From Paenibacillus radicis (ex Gao et al. 2016) (GTDB taxonomy: Bacteria; Bacillota; Bacilli; Paenibacillales; Paenibacillaceae): DNA of 64,000 nucleotides. The stretch covers positions 61,495-125,494 of the forward strand of contig NZ_BMHY01000013.1 in NCBI RefSeq assembly GCF_014641555.1. Direction: 5' to 3'. Numbering within the stretch: position 1 is the first letter of the stretch; the number at the start of each line of letters is the position of its first letter. A model generated the notes under the pieces. The model saw only the letters and a program-made list of their open reading frames with translations. It searched no databases and was not told where the DNA came from. The position numbers were made by a program, and so were the translations under genes. Shown in pieces: positions 57,981 through 64,000 of this stretch.

Positions 57981-58688
57981 ATGAACGGAACGGAAGCATG
58001 GTACGGGAGCTGGCGGCATGTGTTCAAGCTTGATCCCGAGAAAGATATATCGGATGAGGCGCTCGAAGCCGTCTGCATGTCGGGTACGGATGCGATTATT
58101 GTAGGCGGGTCCACCGGCGTAACTTTTGAGAATACAGTCGATCTGATGGCGCGTATTCGCCGGTTCGAAGTCGACTGCGCGCTTGAGGTATCCACGATGG
58201 ACGGTGCGGTACCGGGATTCGACGGTTATTTTGTACCGATCGTGCTGAATACGGACCGGGCGGAATGGATCAATGGGGCACAGACGAAGGGGCTGCAGGA
58301 ATACGGCTCTTTTGTTCCTTGGGAGGAAACGGCGGCTCAAGGCTATATTATTTTGAACGAAGATGCCGCAGCCGCCCGTATAACCGGGGCTTGCACGGCG
58401 CTGGACGAGGATGAAGTGGCCGCCCATGTGATGATGGCCGACAGGCTGATGCGGCTGCCGGTCGTCTACATTGAATATAGCGGCACATTCGGCGATATGT
58501 CGCTGCTCCGGACAGTCCGGGAGACCGCGCAAGGCGGTGCCCGCGTCTTTTACGGCGGGGGCATCGACAATGCCGACAAAGCGCAGCAAGCGGCGGAGTT
58601 TGCTCATACAGTTGTTGTGGGTAATGTCGTCTATCAGGACTTAGCAGCGGCATTGTCTACTGTAGCGGCAGTTCATAGCCGGGCATAG
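57981..58688 (+). CDS. pcrB: Heptaprenylglyceryl phosphate synthase
   Basis: 235 residues. TIM-barrel prenyltransferase joining heptaprenyl diphosphate to glycerol-1-phosphate to form archaeal-type ether lipids in Bacillales. WRHVFKLDPEK near the start, VGGSTGVTFENT (phosphate site), VVYIEYSGTFGD, and YGGGIDNADKA near the end are diagnostic. GAGGTAAGCG precedes ATG 57981. It precedes pcrA as in B. subtilis, but a strong terminator and a separate pcrA promoter separate the two. Confidence 0.93.
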   Translation: MNGTEAWYGSWRHVFKLDPEKDISDEALEAVCMSGTDAIIVGGSTGVTFENTVDLMARIRRFEVDCALEVSTMDGAVPGFDGYFVPIVLNTDRAEWINGAQTKGLQEYGSFVPWEETAAQGYIILNEDAAAARITGACTALDEDEVAAHVMMADRLMRLPVVYIEYSGTFGDMSLLRTVRETAQGGARVFYGGGIDNADKAQQAAEFAHTVVVGNVVYQDLAAALSTVAAVHSRA

Positions 58689-58713
58689 TTTTTTGTACAG
58701 CGGCAGACAGCAA

Positions 58714-58766
58714 GGAAGCTATTCTGAGAGGCGGGCCGACCGCCGATGGAATAGCTTTCTTTTTTG
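58714..58766 (+). terminator. Terminator of pcrB
   Basis: 11-bp outer stem (58714-58724 with 58749-58759) with inner GGCGG/CCGCC hairpin, then a T-run. Confidence 0.85.
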
Positions 58767-58797
58767 CTAGTTCCCATTATTTTTTACAGCTTTCAAA

Positions 58798-58826
58798 TTG
58801 ACACTTTGCAGGTCGTTGTCTACACT
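58798..58826 (+). promoter_or_regulatory. SigA-type promoter of pcrA-ligA
   Basis: TTGACA (58798-58803), 17-bp spacer, TACACT (58821-58826), 39 bp before the pcrA start. Confidence 0.65.
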
Positions 58827-58865
58827 GGAAGTTAGGCGAACAAATGCGAACAAAGGAGTTATTTC

Positions 58866-61241
58866 ATGTATAATCCGATCAGTATCGAGCAGGCGGTGCA
58901 GAAGCTTAATCCCCCGCAAAGGGATGCCGTGCAGGCGACCGACGGTCCCCTGTTGATTATGGCTGGAGCAGGAAGCGGCAAGACGCGTGTGCTGACGCAC
59001 CGCATCGCATATTTAATCGAGAAGAAGCGGGTCGCTCCTTGGAGCATCCTTGCAATTACATTTACCAATAAAGCGGCACGGGAGATGCAAGCACGCGTTG
59101 CAACGCTCGTAGGTCCTTCGGGGCAAGACATATGGGTATCGACCTTCCACTCTATGTGCGTCCGTATTTTGCGCAAAGATATTAGCCGGATCGGCTTTAC
59201 ATCCAATTTTTCGATCCTGGATTCGGCAGATCAGCTGTCGGTTATCCGCAACTGTATGAAGGATTTGAACATTGATACGAAGAAATTTGAACCAAAATCG
59301 GTGCAGGCTGCAATTGGCGGAGCGAAAAACGAGCTGCTGTCGCCTGAACGCTACGAACAGAAGACCGGCGATTATTTTACCGACATTGTGTCCAAAGTAT
59401 ATAAAATGTACCAAAAACGGCTTAAAGCCAACAACTCGCTCGATTTCGACGACTTGATTATGACGACGATCGAGCTGTTTAAGGAAATGCCGGAAGTGCT
59501 GGAGTTTTATCAGAACAAGTTCCGTTATATTCACGTCGACGAGTATCAGGATACGAACCGGGCACAGTACATGCTCTGCCGGATGCTGGCCGACAAGCAC
59601 CACAATATTTGCGTCGTGGGCGACAGCGACCAGTCGATTTATCGTTGGCGGGGCGCTGACATTACGAATATTTTGAATTTCGAGGGCGACTATCCCGAAG
59701 CGCGTACGATACTGCTGGAGCAGAACTACCGTTCAACGGCCAACATTTTGGATGCAGCTAATGCGGTAATTAAGCTGAATACCGGCCGCAAAGCGAAAAA
59801 GCTGTGGACGGATCAGGGTGCTGGCGATATGATCAGCCTCTATCAAGCGGATTCGGAGCATGATGAAGGTTATTTCGTCACTGGCGAGATTCGTAAAAAT
59901 GTAAACAATGGCAACCGGAAGTATGAAGACCATGCGATTTTGTACCGTACGAACGCGCAGTCCCGGGTAATCGAGGAAATTTTGATCAAGTCGGATATCC
60001 CATATCAAATCGTGGGCGGCATCAAGTTCTACGACCGTAAAGAGATTAAGGATCTGCTCGCTTATTTGCGTCTGATCTCCAACCCGGATGATGATATTAG
60101 CTTGCTGCGTATCATTAACGTTCCGAAGCGGGGTATCGGCGATACGACAATGGGCAAAATTGCAGAGGAAGCGGTTCGAAGCGGCACCTCGATGTTCGGC
60201 GTTCTTGGCAATTTGCAAGGGCTGGACATTAATGCTAGAACACAAGCGCTCCTTATGGAATTCCGGGATATGATCGACAATTTGACGCAGATGGTCGACT
60301 ATTTGTCGGTAACCGAGCTGACGGAGAAAGTGCTGGAAATGTCGCAGTACCGGATTGAGCTTCAGCGTGAGAAAACGCTGGAATCGACGGCAAGACTGGA
60401 GAACATCGACGAGTTTCTGTCAGTGACGATGGACTTCGAGAAGCGGAACGAAGACAAGACGCTTGTTGCGTTTCTAACTGACCTTGCGTTGATCGCGGAT
60501 ATTGATTCGATGGATAAAGCGGATGAAGAAGGCAAAGCGCAAGCGAAGGATTCCGTCGTTCTGATGACGATGCATAGCGCCAAAGGTCTGGAATTTCCGG
60601 TTGTCTTCATCATAGGTATGGAGGAGAGCGTCTTTCCGCATAGCCGTGCATTGAATGATAATGAAGAGCTGGAGGAAGAACGGCGTCTTGCTTATGTAGG
60701 CATTACGAGGGCAGAGAAGCAGCTTTACTTGACCTGCGCTAGAATGCGGACGTTGTTCGGACGGACGAATCAGAACTTGCCTTCGAGATTTCTGCAAGAA
60801 GTGCCTGACCATGTGAAAACAGGCGTATCGCCTGCCGGCACGATTGGACGTTCTGGCAGTTTTGGCGGCGGCGGTTTCGGCTCCGGCCGTAGCAGCTTCG
60901 GCAGCAGCAGTTCTTCGGCGGCCGGCCGGCAGCCTGCATTTGGTTCGCCAGGAGCGGGTGGACGTTCTCTTGGCGTATCGGGCGGCGGAGCGGGCGTGCG
61001 TATCAGCTCTCCGCTTGATGCAGCGGCTAAAGCGGCAACATCAAGCGGAAGCGCGGGTGCTGATGCAGGAGCCGCGAAATCATTCACGGCTGGAGACAAG
61101 GTAGCCCACGGCAAATGGGGCGAAGGTACGATCGTCTCTGTAAAAGGCACAGGCAATGACATGGAGCTGCAAATTGCGTTTCCAGCGCCGGTTGGTGTTA
61201 AGAGGCTGCTTGCAAGCTTCGCGCCTATTACGAAAGTATAA
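58866..61241 (+). CDS. pcrA: ATP-dependent DNA helicase PcrA (UvrD family)
   Basis: 791 residues, SF1A helicase working in replication/transcription conflicts and repair. Walker A GAGSGKT (34-40), motif II VDEYQDTN, motif III GDSDQSIYRWRGAD, motif IV EQNYRST, motif V MTMHSAKGLEFPVVF, motif VI AYVGITRAEKQLYL. After the helicase core comes a Gly/Ser/Ala-rich linker (about 660-730) and a C-terminal Tudor-like domain (about 735-790: DKVAHGKWGEGTIVSVKG), which in PcrA contacts RNA polymerase. Start ATG 58866 after AAAGGAG. ligA begins 6-36 bp downstream. Confidence 0.97.
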   Translation: MYNPISIEQAVQKLNPPQRDAVQATDGPLLIMAGAGSGKTRVLTHRIAYLIEKKRVAPWSILAITFTNKAAREMQARVATLVGPSGQDIWVSTFHSMCVRILRKDISRIGFTSNFSILDSADQLSVIRNCMKDLNIDTKKFEPKSVQAAIGGAKNELLSPERYEQKTGDYFTDIVSKVYKMYQKRLKANNSLDFDDLIMTTIELFKEMPEVLEFYQNKFRYIHVDEYQDTNRAQYMLCRMLADKHHNICVVGDSDQSIYRWRGADITNILNFEGDYPEARTILLEQNYRSTANILDAANAVIKLNTGRKAKKLWTDQGAGDMISLYQADSEHDEGYFVTGEIRKNVNNGNRKYEDHAILYRTNAQSRVIEEILIKSDIPYQIVGGIKFYDRKEIKDLLAYLRLISNPDDDISLLRIINVPKRGIGDTTMGKIAEEAVRSGTSMFGVLGNLQGLDINARTQALLMEFRDMIDNLTQMVDYLSVTELTEKVLEMSQYRIELQREKTLESTARLENIDEFLSVTMDFEKRNEDKTLVAFLTDLALIADIDSMDKADEEGKAQAKDSVVLMTMHSAKGLEFPVVFIIGMEESVFPHSRALNDNEELEEERRLAYVGITRAEKQLYLTCARMRTLFGRTNQNLPSRFLQEVPDHVKTGVSPAGTIGRSGSFGGGGFGSGRSSFGSSSSSAAGRQPAFGSPGAGGRSLGVSGGGAGVRISSPLDAAAKAATSSGSAGADAGAAKSFTAGDKVAHGKWGEGTIVSVKGTGNDMELQIAFPAPVGVKRLLASFAPITKV

Positions 61242-61277
61242 CGATTAATGGATTCGGCGAAGGGATGGGAGCTATCG

Positions 61278-63329
61278 GTGGATGCTCATGTAGAAGGAAC
61301 GGTTCCGCTTATTACGGATGCGCAGCTTGCGCGAATGAAGCAGCTCGCTGCGGAGATTGCCGCGCATAACTATCAATACTATACGCTCGATCAGCCGTCG
61401 ATCAGCGACGTCGATTACGACAAGCTTTATGACGAGCTAGTACGGCTGGAGACAGAGAGCGGAACGGTGCTGCCGGAGTCGCCGACGCTTCGTGTAGGCG
61501 GCGAATTGCTCAAAGGGTTTGAGCAGCACCGCCACCGCGCGCGGCTTTGGAGTCTCGATAAGGCGCAGGATGCGGAGGATCTGCTCGCATGGAATCAGCG
61601 CGTGCTGAAAGGGATTGCCGATTACAACGCCAAGCATCCGGAAGAAGAGCCGCTGCCTGCGCCGAACTATGCCATTGAACTGAAGTTCGATGGTCTTACG
61701 CTTAACTTAACTTATGAGAACGGTGCGCTTGTTCAGGCTTCCACCCGCGGAAACGGTACGGTTGGCGAAGGTATTCTCGCTCAAGTGCGTACGATTCGTT
61801 CGGTTCCGCTGCACATTCCATATACGGGCGGCGTGATTGAAGTTCAGGGCGAGGGCATTATGAACTTATCCGTTCTTGGCCGCTACAATGAGACAGCGGT
61901 GGATCCGCTCAAAAATGCGCGGAATGCCGCAGCAGGAGCGCTTCGGAACTTGAACCCTAAGGTGACGGCAGAGCGGAAGCTTAGCGCTTACTTCTATAAT
62001 GTAGGCTATGCCGAAGGCATATCGTTTGCCGATCATCGGGAAATGCAGCAATTTTTACGCGACAACTTGTTTAAAGTGAATCCATATACCGCATACTTCG
62101 ATACGATTGAAGAGGTGCAGCTGGAGCTTGCGCAAATTGCGGAGCGCCGGTTGGAGCTGGATTATCTTATAGACGGTGCTGTCGTTAAGCTTACAGATAT
62201 GCGCACCAGGGAGGCTCTCGGCTATACCGACAAATTCCCGCGCTGGGCGGTTGCCTTCAAATTTGAAGCAGAAGAGACCACGACTGTTCTGGAATCTGTT
62301 TCATGGGAAGTAGGCCGTACGGGGAAAATCACGCCTGTTGCAAGGGTTGAAGCCGTAGAGCTGGCAGGCGTGACGGTTCAAAACTGTACGCTCAACAATA
62401 TAGGCGATATTGAGCGTAAAAACTTGAAGCATGCTTTGGGCACGCTTGTTGTGATTCGCCGCTCAAATGATGTCATTCCGGAAATTTTGGGCAAGGCCGA
62501 TGAGGAGCCAGGCCAAGAGATCGTTTTCCCGGAGCAATGTCCGGCATGCGGAACTGTTCTTGAACAGCGTGGCGCTCATTTGTTCTGCAACAACAAGCTT
62601 GGCTGCCGTCCGCAGATGATTGGACGTATCACGCATTTTGCTTCGCGGGATGCAATGGATATCGAGGCGTTCAGCATTATGACGGCAGAACAGCTTTATG
62701 CGGATACTGACGTTCGTGATCCTGCGGACCTTTATTCGCTGACATATGATGATCTGATTAAGCTGGACCGTTTCGGAGAGAAGAAGGCCAACAAGCTGCT
62801 GGAAGCGATTGAAAAATCCAAAGATCGTGACCTTGCTGCATTTTTGTTCGCGCTTGGCATCCCGAATACCGGTAAAGCAACGACCAAAATGCTTGCCGAT
62901 CATTATGGCAGCCTCGATGCCATTATATCGGCTACGGCAGAGGAGCTTGTCGGCTTGCCAGATATCGGCGGCATAGTGGCGGACAGTATCGTTAACTTCT
63001 TTGCCGATCCTATTATGGCCGGAAGTATCGCCCGGATGCGGGCGCTCGGTGTTAAAGCGGAAGCGGAGCAAGCGCCAGCGGTTCGTGTGGATAGTATTTT
63101 CACGGGCAAGACAGTTGTGCTTACAGGAACGCTGCCAAGCCTGTCCCGTGATGAAGCGGCGAAGAAGCTAGAGGCTTGCGGCGCGAAGGTGTCGGGAAGC
63201 GTATCGAAAAAGACCGACTTCGTCATTGCCGGGGAAAGCGCTGGCAGCAAGCTAACGAAAGCGCGTGATCTCGGCATTACTGTCATTGAAGATGAAGCGG
63301 AGCTGCTTCGTTTGCTAGGCGAAGGATGA
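61278..63329 (+). CDS. ligA: NAD-dependent DNA ligase
   Basis: 683 residues from GTG 61278, which has GGGATGGGAG upstream; ATG 61248 is in frame, adds ten residues, and lacks a binding site. Domain Ia (NYQYYTLDQPSISDVDYDKL), adenylation domain with the active lysine in ELKFDGL (K136; usual form KIDG), OB fold, zinc finger CPACGTVL...CNNKLGC (four Cys), HhH repeats (GEKKANKLLEAIE; LPDIGGIVADSI) and BRCT (about 600-680; TGKTVVLTGTLPSLSRDEA). Complete. Essential nick-sealing ligase; cotranscribed with pcrA. Confidence 0.97.
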   Translation: MDAHVEGTVPLITDAQLARMKQLAAEIAAHNYQYYTLDQPSISDVDYDKLYDELVRLETESGTVLPESPTLRVGGELLKGFEQHRHRARLWSLDKAQDAEDLLAWNQRVLKGIADYNAKHPEEEPLPAPNYAIELKFDGLTLNLTYENGALVQASTRGNGTVGEGILAQVRTIRSVPLHIPYTGGVIEVQGEGIMNLSVLGRYNETAVDPLKNARNAAAGALRNLNPKVTAERKLSAYFYNVGYAEGISFADHREMQQFLRDNLFKVNPYTAYFDTIEEVQLELAQIAERRLELDYLIDGAVVKLTDMRTREALGYTDKFPRWAVAFKFEAEETTTVLESVSWEVGRTGKITPVARVEAVELAGVTVQNCTLNNIGDIERKNLKHALGTLVVIRRSNDVIPEILGKADEEPGQEIVFPEQCPACGTVLEQRGAHLFCNNKLGCRPQMIGRITHFASRDAMDIEAFSIMTAEQLYADTDVRDPADLYSLTYDDLIKLDRFGEKKANKLLEAIEKSKDRDLAAFLFALGIPNTGKATTKMLADHYGSLDAIISATAEELVGLPDIGGIVADSIVNFFADPIMAGSIARMRALGVKAEAEQAPAVRVDSIFTGKTVVLTGTLPSLSRDEAAKKLEACGAKVSGSVSKKTDFVIAGESAGSKLTKARDLGITVIEDEAELLRLLGEG

Positions 63330-63353
63330 ACATTATCGTCTGAATGAAAGTAG

Positions 63354-63388
63354 AGAGCCAATTCCTTTTTAGGGGTTGGCTCTTTTTC
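63354..63388 (+). terminator. Terminator of pcrA-ligA
   Basis: 8-bp stem (63354-63361 with 63376-63383), TTTTT tail. Confidence 0.88.
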
Positions 63389-63659
63389 ATGGTTGTTCCT
63401 CAACAACTCAAGCACCTTAATACCCTTATAGCTTCCGGTCATTCGTCTAGTTAAAGTTAAGGGTGACAGATGATTGCGAGTAAAGCTGTATCGTTTTATA
63501 CTGGATGAGGCTCGCGTGGTACTGATAATAGTAGAAGAGGATTGTAGATGTTGCATTCGCTACGGAGTTGTTTGCAGGGCGTTATGGGTTTTCTCGGGAC
63601 GGTTTATAGGCTGTCATTCCAATACTCAAATGCCGTCGGTAATTGTCAAAAAATACATG
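63389..63659. other. Spacer between ligA and the rRNA operon promoters
   Basis: No credible gene seen. A short open frame at 63474-63719 has no ribosome binding site and runs through the promoter region, so it is not annotated. Confidence 0.5.
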
Positions 63660-63688
63660 TTGTATTTTGCGAATGAGCATGGTATATT
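63660..63688 (+). promoter_or_regulatory. rRNA operon promoter P1
   Basis: TTGTAT (63660-63665), 17-bp spacer, TATATT (63683-63688), about 103 bp upstream of P2. Confidence 0.55.
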
Positions 63689-63762
63689 ATTTCTTGTCGC
63701 TTCCGAGACATGCCATTAACCGAATGAAACACAGGACAAGAAAAAGAATGTGAAACAAACGG

Positions 63763-63791
63763 TTGACAAGCTTAGAAGAAGCTGATAACAT
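63763..63791 (+). promoter_or_regulatory. rRNA operon promoter P2
   Basis: TTGACA (63763-63768), 17-bp spacer, TAACAT (63786-63791). Confidence 0.65.
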
Positions 63792-63798
63792 AACAACT

Positions 63799-63834
63799 TG
63801 TCACGACAAAACGTGACAGCAAGTTCTTTGAAAA
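63799..63834 (+). promoter_or_regulatory. rRNA leader antitermination elements (boxB-like stem and boxA)
   Basis: A perfect 7-bp stem TGTCACG/CGTGACA (63799-63805 with 63812-63818) is followed by GTTCTTTGAAAAC (63823-63835), the boxA-type sequence found before Bacillales rRNA genes and bound by NusB/NusE. Confidence 0.75.
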
Positions 63835-63950
63835 CTGAACAAATGGATCACGTCAAATCCAAACAATGTTTTAAATAGCTAGTTAAGTAATGAGCATTTC
63901 AACTTTCTCGACTTTCAATCAATCGATTTACTCGGTCGCTTGAAAGCTCG

Positions 63951-64000
63951 TATAATGGAGAGTTTGATCCTGGCTCAGGACGAACGCTGGCGGCGTGCCT
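63951..64000 (+). rRNA. rrs: 16S ribosomal RNA, 5' end (partial)
   Basis: The window ends 50 bases into the gene. GGAGAGTTTGATCCTGGCTC at 63957-63976 is the universal 16S 5' motif, followed by AGGACGAACGCTGGCGGC, and by GTGCCT as in Bacillales. The mature 5' end was set six bases before GGAGAG by analogy to B. subtilis and could be off by a few bases. Confidence 0.97.

Noticed and set aside
58837..58851. LexA box before pcrA (CGAACAAATG followed by CGAAC)
   Set aside because: The second half is a direct, not inverted, copy of the half-site, so it does not form an SOS dyad.
63474..63719. 81-codon open frame before the rRNA operon
   Set aside because: No ribosome binding site, runs across promoter P1, no recognisable features.

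Overview
The window comes from a Gram-positive, low-to-medium GC, endospore-former-type Firmicute, most likely Paenibacillus or a close relative. The grounds are gene content and order: hpf-secA-prfB-yitT, ftsEX-M23-ctpB-minJ-uvrBA and pcrB-pcrA-ligA are Bacillales-type neighbourhoods. Strong purine-rich ribosome binding sites, many GTG/TTG starts, lipobox signals, an LPXTG surface protein and a Bacillales-type 16S rRNA 5' end agree with this. Species cannot be fixed from the window.

Layout. 1-5.9 kb: the end of a nonulosonic (legionaminic) acid locus, legB(partial)-legC-legG-legI-(legH remnant)-ptmE-legF, richer in A+T than what follows; the acetyltransferase legH is reduced to a 140-bp scar. 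6.1-12.2 kb: cold-shock protein, long-form hibernation factor hpf, secA, prfB with its programmed +1 frameshift, and a YitT-family membrane protein. 12.2-20.7 kb: a complete arginine cluster argC-J-B-D-F-G-H behind a promoter that coincides with an inverted repeat (probable ArgR operator). 20.7-25.5 kb: a minus-strand short-chain dehydrogenase, an OmpR-type two-component system with a beta-propeller lipoprotein, and a small protein resembling sigma-70 region 2. 11-bp-spaced direct repeats lie before both the regulator gene and the lipoprotein gene. 25.6-26.05 kb: a cluster of small palindromic/tandem repeats. 26.1-33.7 kb: VanW/G5 protein (minus), then ftsE-ftsX-M23 hydrolase, a CtpB-type S41 protease and MinJ-like PDZ protein (cell wall and division). 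33.7-39.5 kb: uvrB-uvrA with an SOS-like box, and a small membrane protein.

39.7-49.5 kb: a 1678-residue LPXTG adhesin with six Cna_B repeats; a TetR regulator apparently starting at ATT, in line with a polar amino-acid ABC transporter and an OsmC-like protein; a minus-strand sugar phosphate isomerase. 49.6-57.9 kb: a secreted HtrA-like protease and a copper-amine-oxidase-N-type secreted protein, a long U32 peptidase-family protein, and a three-gene ECF sigma / short anti-sigma / membrane-anchored protein unit. 57.9-63.3 kb: pcrB, pcrA, ligA. 63.65-64 kb: tandem promoters and antiterminator leader of an rRNA operon; the 16S gene begins at about 63951 and runs off the window.

Most of the window is chromosomal housekeeping. 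No phage, insertion sequence, CRISPR array, tRNA or defence island was seen. The less ordinary parts are the decayed legH, the two-component operator arrays, the region-2-only sigma-like protein, the palindromic repeat cluster, the ATT-started tetR with its operator, the block-duplicated adhesin, and the ECF unit with a self-type promoter. All family assignments are from reading motifs and overall sequence character; no database search was run.
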